A stretch of 64,000 nt of DNA from SG8-30 sp963715485 (GTDB lineage Bacteria > Pseudomonadota > Gammaproteobacteria > Steroidobacterales > Steroidobacteraceae), in the NCBI GenBank assembly GCA_963715485.1, contig OY970244.1, positions 3,062,582 to 3,126,581 of the forward strand, given 5' to 3'. Below are positions 51,659 through 64,000 of this stretch, in pieces. The notes under the pieces were generated by a model that made no database searches, was not told the origin of the DNA, and saw only the letters and a program-made list of their open reading frames with translations. The first letter of the stretch is position 1, and each line of letters opens with the position of its first letter. The position numbers and the translations under genes are program-made.

Positions 51659-51692
51659 TGAAGAGTCTTGAAAGGAGCTGAATAGTCCTGAA
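51659..51692 (-). promoter_or_regulatory. TTCA direct-repeat array upstream of the VWA lipoprotein gene
   Basis: Four TTCA units on the minus strand with exactly 10-bp period (+ strand starts 51659, 51669, 51679, 51689), 81-114 bases before the start codon. The flanking bases vary, which makes simple duplication less likely than a protein site. Confidence 0.5.
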
Positions 51693-51729
51693 TGGCCAGA
51701 CTGGCAGGGTCTGGCGCCAGGGTCGCGAG

Positions 51730-53070
51730 CTAGCGGGACCCGGTTTCGAAGTACTCGCCGGCGGGCGCCGGGTCGAAGCCCGGATTGGATTGCCCGAATT
51801 GGGCCGCCGAGCCTTCGATGCGCAAGCGATTGCCGGCATCATCCCCTGGGACGCCCGATTCCAGCCTCTCCAGGTGTGCGTAGCGGTTGTCGCGCCGCCC
51901 GCTGCCGGTTCCACCCTGCAGGCGAAGCGTTAGGACGTTGCGCTCGCCCGGCGGCAGCGTTTCGGTGCCGCCCGGGGTCGCCTCCGCCAGCGCCCCGAAC
52001 AGGCGCAGGTCGGCAGCTCCCTCGCCTTCACTGCGAATCCTGAGATCGCGCAGGTCGAGTTCCAAACGATTGCCCGAACTCGGTCCCGACAGGTTGCCGA
52101 TCCGCCGGCCCGCCGCCGCCAGGATGCCCGTGCGGTAACCTTCGATGCGATCCCCGCGCGAAAAAAACAGCGCCAGGTTGTCGTCGGCGCCCGGCGGCAC
52201 GCCGAGGCCGAGGTCCGGGTGTGGGACGCCGCTCCCGCCAAACAGGTGCCAGCCGACGCGGCCGAGCCCATCCGCCGCCGCGTACAGGGTGTTGTGTGAA
52301 CGGATCAACGTGCTGGCGTGGGTCACCGGGTCCGGGCGACTGGCGCCGCCTGCTGCGCTCAGTTGACCGTGCAACAGGCTGCCGGAGATCGTCACCTCCA
52401 CCCGGCCACCCGCGGCAAAGTTGATCGCGAACATCGAATTGCTGTTCGGTGCGCGCACTATCGAGCGCTCCAGGTTCAGCCGCACCTCCGCCTCTGCATC
52501 CATGGGCCCACCGTCGCTCGGGTTACGCGTCCAGACCCCGATGGCGCGGCCGGATGGGCCGGCCCGGCCGAAACTGAACGACTGTCCGGTCGACAGCTCA
52601 CAATCGCGGATCGACGCCTCGACCACGTCGCCGGGACGCCGCGAGGCCACGACCACGAGATTGCGCAGGGGGGCCTCGTCGTTCGGGCCAGCGGCTTCCT
52701 CCGGTGCATCGACGACACTCAGTCGCTGCAGCGATGCCCGGTGTCCCATTTCAATCACGTTGCCTGACCACGCGCCGTGCGCCCTGAGCGTCGTGGCGCC
52801 GGCCGGGACCATTCCCGCCGCCCGACCCTCGGCATCGAGTTCCATGCTGCCGCTGCCGGAGAGCGCGACGCCATCCGGCACCTTCAGGGAACGGTCGAGT
52901 TCGTAGTGGCCCGCGACCAGGTGTATGCGGGTTCCGGGTCGCGCCGCATCGAGCGCCGCATACAGCCCGGCGGCCGTGCTGACTTCAACGTCGGCTGTCC
53001 GTGCCGCCTCGGCGGCCAGCAACAGGGCAAGGCTGACGGCGGCAAAGCGGATGCTGCGAAAGGGCTTCAT
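51730..53070 (-). CDS. secreted right-handed beta-helix protein
   Basis: An exported protein of 446 residues from the ATG at 53070, with a signal peptide MKPFRSIRFAAVSLALLLAA. After VEVSTAAGLYAALDAARPGT (the usual opening of pectate-lyase-like repeats) the sequence runs in short strand-turn units rich in N, G and hydrophobic residues (for example RNLVVVASRRPGD and RLELDLRDLRIRSEG), typical of a parallel beta-helix. No catalytic residues of a known lyase are visible. The ATG is five bases from the stop of the TonB receptor gene, so they are one unit. A polysaccharide-related role is plausible but only inferred from the fold. Confidence 0.72.
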   Translation of the reverse strand: MKPFRSIRFAAVSLALLLAAEAARTADVEVSTAAGLYAALDAARPGTRIHLVAGHYELDRSLKVPDGVALSGSGSMELDAEGRAAGMVPAGATTLRAHGAWSGNVIEMGHRASLQRLSVVDAPEEAAGPNDEAPLRNLVVVASRRPGDVVEASIRDCELSTGQSFSFGRAGPSGRAIGVWTRNPSDGGPMDAEAEVRLNLERSIVRAPNSNSMFAINFAAGGRVEVTISGSLLHGQLSAAGGASRPDPVTHASTLIRSHNTLYAAADGLGRVGWHLFGGSGVPHPDLGLGVPPGADDNLALFFSRGDRIEGYRTGILAAAGRRIGNLSGPSSGNRLELDLRDLRIRSEGEGAADLRLFGALAEATPGGTETLPPGERNVLTLRLQGGTGSGRRDNRYAHLERLESGVPGDDAGNRLRIEGSAAQFGQSNPGFDPAPAGEYFETGSR

Positions 53071-53075
53071 CGAGT

Positions 53076-56012
53076 TCAGAACCGGCACCTCAGCGACAGC
53101 CAGTAGCGTCGACCCAGTACGTCATATTGTGACGGATCGGTATTGGCCTGCGGGTAACTTGGAAACAAGGGTGGCGCCGTGTCGGTGAGATTTTCGACGC
53201 CCGCTTCCAGCGTGGCGCCGGCCAGCGCGGTGCTCTGCAGGTCCAGGGCGATGCCGGCGCCAAGATAGGAGGCCGAAGGCACCTCGAATTCGCGATAGAG
53301 CGCATCGCGCATCCCGTCGAGGTGCGTAAAGGTCGTGAATACCCGCCAGTCGCGCCATGCGTAGTCCGCGGTCAACAGGGACTTCCAGCGCGGCAGGGAG
53401 CCGCCGAAGGCCCGGGCCCCGATCGTCCCTGCCAGTTGCACCGCACCACCATGCGGTTCACGCAGGGTCCATTCGTCGACGTAGCCGACGTAGGCGTCCA
53501 TCCCGGCCCGGCCCGGTCCCAGGTCGTGGCGCCACGCCACGCGCAGGTCGATGCCGCGCGTATCGATGCCACCAGAGTTGCGGTCGATTTCACGGGAGAA
53601 GATCGTTCCGTCGCTCGGGCTGCGCTCGAAGTAGCTGCAGTAGGCGTTGCCAGCCACATAGGCCGGGTTGTAGGCCGGGTCGAAGCACCGGTGGATCACG
53701 GTGTCGGTGTCCCACCGCCCGATCGCGTCGGCCAGCTCGATCCGGTACCAGTCGAGCGCGAGGGTCAACTCTGCGCCGGCCAGCACGTTCGCCGAATACT
53801 CGATCCCGGCGGTCATGGACGTCGAGTGCTCCGCCGACAGGTCGGGGTTGCCGCCGGTCACTCCTTCCACCCGGGCCAGCGGATATTCGTAGCGGTCGAT
53901 CAGCGCCTCGGGCATGCCCTGGGCAAGGCAGAGGTCGCGCACCGCCGCGCCATCGGGACCCTGTCGCTGGGCACTGGAAACGCTGCAGGGATCGGGCGGT
54001 GTGAGATACAACTGGCCCAGCAGCTGCGGGAAGAAGAGTTCGTCGACGCTCGGCGCCCGCAGCGCGCGTTGGTACGAGCCGCGCAGCCGCCAGCTGGTCG
54101 CCGGGCGAAACAGCAACTCCGCCTTGTACGAGTCGAAACCGCCGGCACGATGGTAGTCGGCCCGCCGGTAGCCCAGACCGGCGTAGAGACGCTCGCTGCC
54201 ATCGTCGGCCCGCCACAACGGCAGGTGCAGCTCCACGAAGGCATCTGCATTCGATTCGCTGCCGTCGCGACTCGGCGCAATCGGAAACCCCGCCATCACC
54301 GGACGGGGCCCGATGACGCCCGGCACGGCCGGCAGCTGGCTGGCCGCGAGCGGGTCGGCGCGGAAGGAAAATTCGTCTCGCTTGTAGAAGACGCCGACCG
54401 CTGCCTGCAGGTCACCGGCCGGCAGGGTCGCCAGCGTGCCGTGCAGGACCGCCTCTGCGACGAACTGGTTCACCTCCATGGTGTTGGTGGCATCGGCCGT
54501 GATCTGCGCCGCGCAAGCCGGCGCGATCGGGTTCAGGCCGAACAGGTTGATCTCGCCGCAGCGCGCGACGCCACCGTCGGGTTCGTTCAGCAGCGACTCG
54601 ATCTCTCCGGTCAGCGCGTTGCCGCTGCGCTGCTCGTCCCGGTTGTTGCGGCCCCACTGGACATGGGCCTGGTAGCGCCATTCGCCGGCCAGCGACCCGT
54701 CGACCGCCGCGGTCAGCTGCAGCAGGTCGCGGTCGTTTGTGGCGACACGGTTTGGCAGGTCGACCAGCCGCTTCAGCAGGCGGAACGGGACGTCCGGATT
54801 GGCCCGCGACGCGAGCAGCCGGGACAGGTCGGCAGGCACATAGGGATTGGTTGGGGGCGCCAGCAGGATGCCGGAATCTGGCGGGCCGAGTGCGAGCGAG
54901 CTCGTGTAATCCGCATAGAGCAGCTGGAACAGCACGCTGGTCTCGTCGGTGACATCGAACGACCCATGCAGGAACAGCGACTTGCGCTCCAGCGGCAGCT
55001 GCAACGCGGTTTCGGGTGCAAGGTTGGTGGTCACGACACGATCGTTGTAGCCCGGGCTATCGGTCACGCCCCGGTAGTTCACCACCGTGCCTGGGTGGAC
55101 CTGGTCGCCGATCGTGTAGAGACTGCCGTCGCGGTTGACGCCGATCCCGGCATAGTAGGGCACGCTGCCCGGCGCAAACCCGTAACCCGAGAACACCTCG
55201 TCGAAAGCGGCCGGGTCGGAAAACACGATGTTGAGGCCGTCCGCCGTAATGGTCGCGCCGTAGTCGAGGAGAGCGTGGCCAGGGCCGACGCCGCCCGATT
55301 CGTCAGGGTAATAGCGCAATGGCTGCCTCGACCGCGACCGGTCGTCCTGGTACAGCAGCTCGCGCCGGGCGTAGCCGGCGCTGGCCATGAGTGACCCGCG
55401 CCCCGAGGCGAAGCGGGTACCCGCCGTCAGGTCGGCTGCATACTCTTCGCCGTCACCGCGAGCCGTGCTCGACCACGAGCCGCGCGCCTCCACCCCGTCG
55501 AACGACGGCTTGAGATGGATATTGACGACTCCCGCGACGGCATCCGACCCATATACGGCAGACGCCCCGCCCGTGACGACTTCGACGCTGTCGATCAGGG
55601 CCGGTGGAATGACATTCAGGTCGACGATGCCGCGCCCGTCAGCCGGCGTGACCCGCCGGCCATCGAGCAGCACGAGGGTTTGCGCGGCCCCCACGCCACG
55701 CAACGAGAGGTTGGCCTGGCCGTCGTTGCCGGGATCATTCGACGTCGCGCCGGCGACCGGCACGAACTGCGGGAACCGCGCCAGCGTTCGCTCGACGGAG
55801 ACCGACGCCCCCTGCAGCAGCATCTCCTGCGCCACGACCACGATGGGGCTCGCTGGGATGGCATCGGGGACGACCAGCCGGGTACCGGTGACGAGCACCG
55901 GCTCGAGCGCAGCCGGCGCCGCGCCGGCGTCAACCTGCATTGACGTCGCCAGCAGCACCAGGCCGACCTGCATCGCGAGCCGCCGGCCGGGCCCCCGCCC
56001 TCTAGCGCTCAA
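53076..56012 (-). CDS. TonB-dependent receptor (978 residues)
   Basis: Outer-membrane TonB receptor. A short signal (MQVGLVLLATSMQVDAGA) leads into a TonB-box-like LEPVLVTGTRL, then the plug domain with LARFPQFVPV, LSLRGVGAAQTLVLLDGRR and VEVVTGGASAVYGSDAVAGV. The barrel fills the rest, with ELLFRPATSWRLRGSYQRAL, and ends RYWLSLRCRF. The plug sequence is of the type that imports iron chelates, vitamins or carbohydrates, not the Oar type. The gene is divergent from the winged-helix/TPR regulator with 125 bases between, and the beta-helix gene follows five bases after its stop. Confidence 0.92.
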   Translation of the reverse strand: MSARGRGPGRRLAMQVGLVLLATSMQVDAGAAPAALEPVLVTGTRLVVPDAIPASPIVVVAQEMLLQGASVSVERTLARFPQFVPVAGATSNDPGNDGQANLSLRGVGAAQTLVLLDGRRVTPADGRGIVDLNVIPPALIDSVEVVTGGASAVYGSDAVAGVVNIHLKPSFDGVEARGSWSSTARGDGEEYAADLTAGTRFASGRGSLMASAGYARRELLYQDDRSRSRQPLRYYPDESGGVGPGHALLDYGATITADGLNIVFSDPAAFDEVFSGYGFAPGSVPYYAGIGVNRDGSLYTIGDQVHPGTVVNYRGVTDSPGYNDRVVTTNLAPETALQLPLERKSLFLHGSFDVTDETSVLFQLLYADYTSSLALGPPDSGILLAPPTNPYVPADLSRLLASRANPDVPFRLLKRLVDLPNRVATNDRDLLQLTAAVDGSLAGEWRYQAHVQWGRNNRDEQRSGNALTGEIESLLNEPDGGVARCGEINLFGLNPIAPACAAQITADATNTMEVNQFVAEAVLHGTLATLPAGDLQAAVGVFYKRDEFSFRADPLAASQLPAVPGVIGPRPVMAGFPIAPSRDGSESNADAFVELHLPLWRADDGSERLYAGLGYRRADYHRAGGFDSYKAELLFRPATSWRLRGSYQRALRAPSVDELFFPQLLGQLYLTPPDPCSVSSAQRQGPDGAAVRDLCLAQGMPEALIDRYEYPLARVEGVTGGNPDLSAEHSTSMTAGIEYSANVLAGAELTLALDWYRIELADAIGRWDTDTVIHRCFDPAYNPAYVAGNAYCSYFERSPSDGTIFSREIDRNSGGIDTRGIDLRVAWRHDLGPGRAGMDAYVGYVDEWTLREPHGGAVQLAGTIGARAFGGSLPRWKSLLTADYAWRDWRVFTTFTHLDGMRDALYREFEVPSASYLGAGIALDLQSTALAGATLEAGVENLTDTAPPLFPSYPQANTDPSQYDVLGRRYWLSLRCRF

Positions 56013-56137
56013 TGCCCCCCCAGATGTCCCGGCAGGTACAATTGGACGCCGGGCCGGCTTACTCTAGCATCGAGTCCACAAGCAAGTCTGTGCCGGGGAC
56101 GGTGGATGACCGGTTTCGTGGAGCCCCACCCACAAGC

Positions 56138-58075
56138 ATGCAAAGACAGTCCCTCTACCATTTCGGTGGCTTTGAACTCGACACGACCCGTCGCCGGCTG
56201 AGCGCTCCGGACGGTAGTCCGTGTCCGCTGTCCAGTCGCGGCTACGACATCCTCGTGCACCTGGTCGAGAATCGCGATCGCCTGGTCGGCAAGGAAGAGC
56301 TGATGAAGGCCGTCTGGCCGAACACGGTGGTCGAGGAGAACAACCTCAACCAGGCTGTGTCCGCGGTGCGGCGCGCGCTCGGCGACAGTCGCGACAAGCC
56401 ACGGTTCGTCCTGACCATTGCCGGCCGCGGCTACCAGTTCGTTGGCGAACTGGAACCGGAAGGCGTGGAACCTGGCTTGCCGCCGGCACATCGGGTACCG
56501 GATATCCCGCCGGCCGGCGTACCCGGCGGCGAAACCGGCATCGCCACGGACAGCGTATGGCCGGACGGGGCCAAGCCGGGCGGTGCCGGGAACATGCCGA
56601 CCAGCGGCATCAACAGGCGGCGGGTGCTGGCTTCGTTGGGCGCGGGTGCCGCGGCCATCGCCTCAGGCATCTACTGGTGGCACAGCCGGGTTCAGGTGGC
56701 CGGGCTGCCGCGATCACTCGCCGTGCTTCCATTTCGCCCACTTACCGGAACGCAGGGTGACCCCGCGATCGAACTCGGCGTTGCCGATCTCCTGGTCAAT
56801 CGCCTCAGTACCTTGCAAGGACTGGCGGTTGCGCCCCTCAGCTCGGTGATGCGCTACACGGACGGTAGTCAGGATCGATCCGTGGCCGGAAAGGCGCTGG
56901 GGGTCGAGGTCGTACTGGATGGCAACGTGCAGATTCGAGACGACCAAATCCGCCTGACGGCACGCCTGATCGAGACGGCCACCGGACGGACACTCTGGGC
57001 GGACGATTTTACGGAACGGCTCGATGACTTTTTCGCCGTGCAGGACTCGCTGGCCACCCAGCTGGTCGAGGCGCTGACGCCGCATTTGCCAGCCGACGCC
57101 AGACAGCGCGCCATTCGTCACGAGACCACGGACGTCGAGGCCTGGCAGCTCTACGCGAACGGCCGCTACCACGTTGGGCGCCGCAACGAGGCATCGCTGC
57201 GCAAGGCCATCGAGTTCTTCTCAGCCGCCGTGGCACGTGACCCGGACTTCTCGCTCGCGCTGGCCGGACTGTCGGAGACGTGGTCGCTCGCCGCAGTCTT
57301 CAACATGGAACCCCCTGCAGCGGCCTTCGAGTACGCGCGTGAGGCCGCGGCGCGGGCGATCCGCTCGGATCCAGGCCTGCCTGACGGCTATATGGCAATG
57401 GGACAGGTCGTGACGCAGATGGATCGGGCCCTCGGGGCAGGACGTGAGCTGTACCGACGGGCACTTGCCCTGGATCCCACCCAAGCCCTGGCGCATGCGT
57501 TCATGGCTCTCAACCTCACGCAGGCAGGTCGCCACGCCGCAGCCATCGAGGCCATCGCGAAGGCCCAGCAGCTCGAGCCCGCTTCTTTCGTCTTCAGTTC
57601 CGTCGCGGGCCTGGTCGAGTACATGGCGCGCGAACTCGATGAGGCCGAGCGGCGCCTGGCCAGCGTGCTGCAAGCCGTGCCCAACGCACCTCTGCCGAGA
57701 CACTTCCTTGCCCGGGTAATGCTCGCGCAAGGCCGCAGCGTCGAGGTCCTCGACCTGATGGCAGGTCACAACGAACCGGCGCCAGGCTCGCTTTCCACCC
57801 TGGGCCGGGCCTATGCCCAGGCAGGACGCCGCAACGAGGCTGCCGGCGAAGTGGCACGGCTTGAACAGCTCGCAGCACGCGGCTTCGGAGTCGGCTTCGA
57901 CCTGGCCCAGATCCACGTCGACCTGGGAAACCGGGACGCCGCCATCGCGGCGCTCGAGCGCGCCATCGACGACCGCTCGCAATTAGGCGGTTACGTCAAT
58001 GTCGAGCCGGCCCTCGATGTACTGCGGGACGACCCGCGCTTCGGGCCGATCGCCGCGCGCATGGCGCGCTTCTGA
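56138..58075 (+). CDS. membrane-bound winged-helix transcriptional regulator with TolB-like and TPR domains
   Basis: A 645-residue CadC/HilA-like regulator. Residues 1-105 form an OmpR/PhoB-type winged helix (LSSRGYDILVHLVENRDRLV, VWPNTVVEENNLNQAVSAVR and AGRGYQFVGELE). A linker follows, then one membrane helix at about 163-181 (VLASLGAGAAAIASGIYWW), a TolB-like domain (SLAVLPFRPLTG to about 325) and TPR helices to the end. It should sense an envelope or metabolic cue across the membrane and act on nearby genes. The start at 56138 is chosen because the DNA-binding domain begins there; an in-frame ATG 126 bases upstream adds no such sequence. It is divergent from the TonB receptor. Confidence 0.85.
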   Translation: MQRQSLYHFGGFELDTTRRRLSAPDGSPCPLSSRGYDILVHLVENRDRLVGKEELMKAVWPNTVVEENNLNQAVSAVRRALGDSRDKPRFVLTIAGRGYQFVGELEPEGVEPGLPPAHRVPDIPPAGVPGGETGIATDSVWPDGAKPGGAGNMPTSGINRRRVLASLGAGAAAIASGIYWWHSRVQVAGLPRSLAVLPFRPLTGTQGDPAIELGVADLLVNRLSTLQGLAVAPLSSVMRYTDGSQDRSVAGKALGVEVVLDGNVQIRDDQIRLTARLIETATGRTLWADDFTERLDDFFAVQDSLATQLVEALTPHLPADARQRAIRHETTDVEAWQLYANGRYHVGRRNEASLRKAIEFFSAAVARDPDFSLALAGLSETWSLAAVFNMEPPAAAFEYAREAAARAIRSDPGLPDGYMAMGQVVTQMDRALGAGRELYRRALALDPTQALAHAFMALNLTQAGRHAAAIEAIAKAQQLEPASFVFSSVAGLVEYMARELDEAERRLASVLQAVPNAPLPRHFLARVMLAQGRSVEVLDLMAGHNEPAPGSLSTLGRAYAQAGRRNEAAGEVARLEQLAARGFGVGFDLAQIHVDLGNRDAAIAALERAIDDRSQLGGYVNVEPALDVLRDDPRFGPIAARMARF

Positions 58076-58106
58076 ACGCAGCCCTGCCACCCGGCCAAGA
58101 AAAGAA

Positions 58107-58134
58107 AACCCCCCGGCCTTTCGACCGGGGGGTT
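58107..58134 (-). terminator. rrn operon terminator
   Basis: A 10-bp stem AACCCCCCGG against CCGGGGGGTT with an eight-base loop. On the minus strand it is followed by TTTTCTTTTCTT, so it is best read as the terminator after the 5S gene; the + strand regulator gene ends 31 bases away and may also use it. Confidence 0.88.
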
Positions 58135-58144
58135 CGATTTGGAA

Positions 58145-58262
58145 GCCTGGCAGTGACCTACTCTCACATGGCTATGCGGCCACACTACCATCGGCGCAGG
58201 GCGTTTTCACTTCCGAGTTCGGAATGGGATCGGGTGGTTCCCGCTCGCTATAACCGCCAGGC
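58145..58262 (-). rRNA. rrf: 5S ribosomal RNA
   Basis: A 118-base 5S rRNA, read from 58262 to 58145. The ends pair as GCCTGGCGG and the interior contains the conserved CGATCCCATTCCGAACTCGG-type loop. It follows the 23S gene after a spacer of about 108 bases and precedes the rrn terminator. Confidence 0.95.
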
Positions 58263-58370
58263 AAAACGTTCGCCCGCGCCGCAGATCGCTGTCGCCGCGC
58301 AGGCATGTCTGGAATGTGGAAACACGTATGTGTCGCACTCACGGAGCCTCAGGCTCCTTGGGTGTTATAT

Positions 58371-61262
<2,892 letters not shown>

Positions 61263-61486
61263 ATATAACCCCAATGAGCCTGGGGTCATCTACTACCTTG
61301 CTGATCTTCCGCGAATGCGACACATAGCAACTACACGATCAAAAACAATCGCATAAATGCATTGCGTTTCCACATTTTCCAGATTTTTAAAGAGCAGGCG
61401 CCGAAGCGCCCGTGCGATCAGTGATGCGCTCCCGAGGAAGCGCAGTACTCATCGCACGGGCAATGCCGAACAGTCGGGGGGAAAGC
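61263..61486 (-). other. 16S-23S internal spacer part between tRNA-Ala and 23S
   Basis: 224 bases between tRNA-Ala and 23S. It holds a boxA sequence at 61381-61396 and the 5' half of the 23S processing stem. No coding sequence. Confidence 0.7.
61381..61396 (-). promoter_or_regulatory. boxA antitermination site in the spacer
   Basis: Minus-strand TGCTCTTTAAAAATCT, nearly identical to the boxA core (TGCTCTTTAA) of proteobacterial rrn spacers, where NusB and S10 bind so that polymerase resists Rho. Confidence 0.8.
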
Positions 61487-61562
61487 TGGTGGAGCCAATC
61501 GGGATCGAACCGATGACCTCCTGCTTGCAAAGCAGGCGCTCTCCCAGCTGAGCTATGGCCCC
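61487..61562 (-). tRNA. tRNA-Ala (anticodon TGC)
   Basis: 76 bases read from 61562 to 61487, acceptor stem GGGGCCA (one G-T pair), encoded CCA, anticodon TGC in CTTTGCAAG. Standard second tRNA of the rrn spacer. Confidence 0.97.
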
Positions 61563-61568
61563 ATAGAC

Positions 61569-61645
<77 letters not shown>

Positions 61646-61746
61646 GGGGTTCGGCAATGCATCTTGAGCTCCGGGTCCCTCATGGGCTCCGGAACGGCAG
61701 GTAACTTGAGTGGGGACTCGCGACCGGTCATCCGGGCGCGATCTTT

Positions 61747-63285
<1,539 letters not shown>

Positions 63286-63426
63286 AAACTTATTGAGCTG
63301 AAAAGCGAGACCCCAAGCTGCTCCGACTTCGTCGATTTCTCGACATTGCTGGACACTTGGTTACTCGCAATTGGCGCCCATGAAAATGGACAACCTGACG
63401 CGAGTCCCCACACAAATTACCTGCTG

Positions 63427-63440
63427 CTTTTTAAAGAACG
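63427..63440 (-). promoter_or_regulatory. boxA-like site in the 16S leader
   Basis: Minus-strand CGTTCTTTAAAAAG, a relaxed match to boxA about 140 bases before 16S. It has the same TTCTTTAAAAA core as the spacer copy. Confidence 0.6.
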
Positions 63441-63472
63441 CCCGGACGTCAAAGCGCCAGGGAAGACCGCTT

Positions 63473-63500
63473 AGTGTACGTTAGGACACGGGACTGTCAA
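63473..63500 (-). promoter_or_regulatory. rrn promoter P2
   Basis: Minus-strand TTGACA (63500-63495), 16-base spacer, TACACT (63478-63473). The perfect -35 and 16-bp spacer are typical of rrn promoters. The start would be near 63466, about 180 bases before 16S. Confidence 0.8.
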
Positions 63501-63574
63501 CACCTGCTGCGGTGCCGCAAACCCGTTTCCTACCGTCCCTTTCTTGAGGGCCCCCAAGCGATCGAGGGCCGCGC

Positions 63575-63602
63575 AGTATAGCGGGGCAAAGCAGGGAGTC
63601 AA
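63575..63602 (-). promoter_or_regulatory. rrn promoter P1
   Basis: Minus-strand TTGACT (63602-63597), 16-base spacer, TATACT (63580-63575), then the GC-rich discriminator GCGCGGCCC that makes such promoters sensitive to ppGpp. An AT-rich TTTATTTT just upstream could serve as a weak UP element. It lies 102 bases before P2, the tandem arrangement of E. coli rrn operons. Confidence 0.8.
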
Positions 63603-63620
63603 CGAGATCCTGAAAATAAA

Positions 63621-63648
63621 CCGGGCGCGACGCCACGGGCCGCGCCGG
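63621..63648 (-). terminator. probable terminator of tyrS
   Basis: Minus-strand CCGGCGCG pairs with CGCGCCCGG (one bulged C) around a loop, followed by TTTATTTTC. It lies about 120 bases after the tyrS stop and just before rrn P1, so it would insulate the rrn promoter. Confidence 0.6.
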
Positions 63649-63769
63649 ACGCCCGCCCAGAGGCTGCTCGGCGGGCATGAACGCCCATAGCCGCTGCAGC
63701 CCCAGGGGACGGGGAAACAGCTGAAAAGACGGCGTTTCGGGTTACACCGGCAGCGCCGCTGCGCGCCAT

Positions 63770-64000
63770 TCAGCCCTTCACGCTCACGCGCGCGAACGAC
63801 CGCTTGCCCACCTGCACCACGTAGGTCGCGCCCGCCGCCAGCGTGGCGTCGCGGTCCCCGACCCGTTCGCCGTCGACCCGCACCGCGCCCTGCCCGAGCA
63901 TGCGGTAGGCCGCGGAGGCGCTCGGGACCAGCTGCGCGTCCTTGAGCACCGCAGCCAGCCGCACCGCCCCGCCTGCGGCGGCGACGGTGAACTCGGGCAT
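63770..64000 (-). CDS. tyrS: tyrosyl-tRNA synthetase, C-terminal part
   Basis: The last 76 residues of TyrS; the catalytic domain is off the right edge and the frame is open there, so the Met at the edge is internal. The visible part is the S4 RNA-binding domain (VRLAAVLKDAQLVPSASAAY and LGQGAVRVDGERVGDRDATL) ending VQVGKRSFARVSVKG. The order tyrS-rrn is common in gammaproteobacteria. TyrS identity is inferred from the S4 tail and location, since other S4 proteins exist. Confidence 0.8.
   Translation of the reverse strand: MPEFTVAAAGGAVRLAAVLKDAQLVPSASAAYRMLGQGAVRVDGERVGDRDATLAAGATYVVQVGKRSFARVSVKG

Noticed and set aside
53322..55394. A 690-codon + strand frame opposite the TonB receptor
   Set aside because: Antisense shadow of a receptor with a complete plug and barrel; no independent support.

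Overview
The window is a high-GC gammaproteobacterial chromosome segment. The evidence is an rrn operon of the order 16S-tRNA-Ile-tRNA-Ala-23S-5S, an E. coli-like tRNA-tufB-secE-nusG-rplKAJL-rpoBC-rpsLG-fusA order, and a birA-coaX neighbourhood. Many TonB receptors, a GMC oxidoreductase, an old-yellow-enzyme relative and a MacA-type exporter suggest a free-living aerobe near the Xanthomonadales/Steroidobacterales/Nevskiales; that placement is only an inference. I see no phage, transposase, integrase or CRISPR array.

Layout. (1) 1-16080, all minus strand: the tRNA-Tyr/Gly/Thr-tuf-tRNA-Trp-secE-nusG-rplK-rplA-rplJ-rplL-rpoB-rpoC block, then rpsL-rpsG-fusA (fusA cut by the left edge). Good sigma-70 promoters precede tRNA-Tyr and rpsL. 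(2) 16.2-29.7 kb, mixed strands: a threonine-dehydratase-like enzyme, a Na/Ca exchanger, a small membrane protein, a regulatory cluster (fliA, flgM, an RsmN-type csrA, a PilZ protein), a lipoprotein, cysK with serine acetyltransferase, a PhoD-type phosphatase, a membrane protein, an OYE-family oxidoreductase, an SDR-DUF2867 protein, a secreted nuclease, and an untracked 44-residue membrane protein ending in an intrinsic terminator. (3) 29.8-34.4 kb: a MacA-like adaptor, a separate ATPase and two different MacB-type permeases, with a promoter and a possible operator. (4) 34.5-40.2 kb, minus: an ECF sigma/anti-sigma pair, a CtlX-like hydrolase, then plsY-birA-coaX-SPOR protein joined by 4-nt overlaps, ending at tRNA-Thr(UGU). 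(5) 40.4-49.2 kb: an Oar-like TonB receptor, a GMC oxidoreductase, two lipoprotein enzymes (M48 protease, phospholipase D family) and hemH. (6) 49.3-58.1 kb: a secreted protein, a VWA-like lipoprotein, a beta-helix protein, a second TonB receptor and a divergent winged-helix/TPR regulator. (7) 58.1-63.7 kb: the rrn operon with tandem promoters and boxA sites. (8) The end of tyrS at the right edge.

Most notable. In E. coli the tRNAs Thr(UGU)-Tyr-Gly-Thr(GGU) form one cluster before tufB; here the same four are split by about 18.5 kb. The fliA-flgM-csrA-pilZ group puts sigma-28, its antagonist, an unusual CsrA with an inserted segment and a c-di-GMP receptor side by side with no flagellar structural gene in view. 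In region 6, two genes that I would otherwise not link carry arrays of TTCA repeated every 10 bp about 70-115 bp upstream of their starts, close to a regulator whose DNA-binding fold is the type that reads such direct repeats. This may be a small undescribed envelope regulon.
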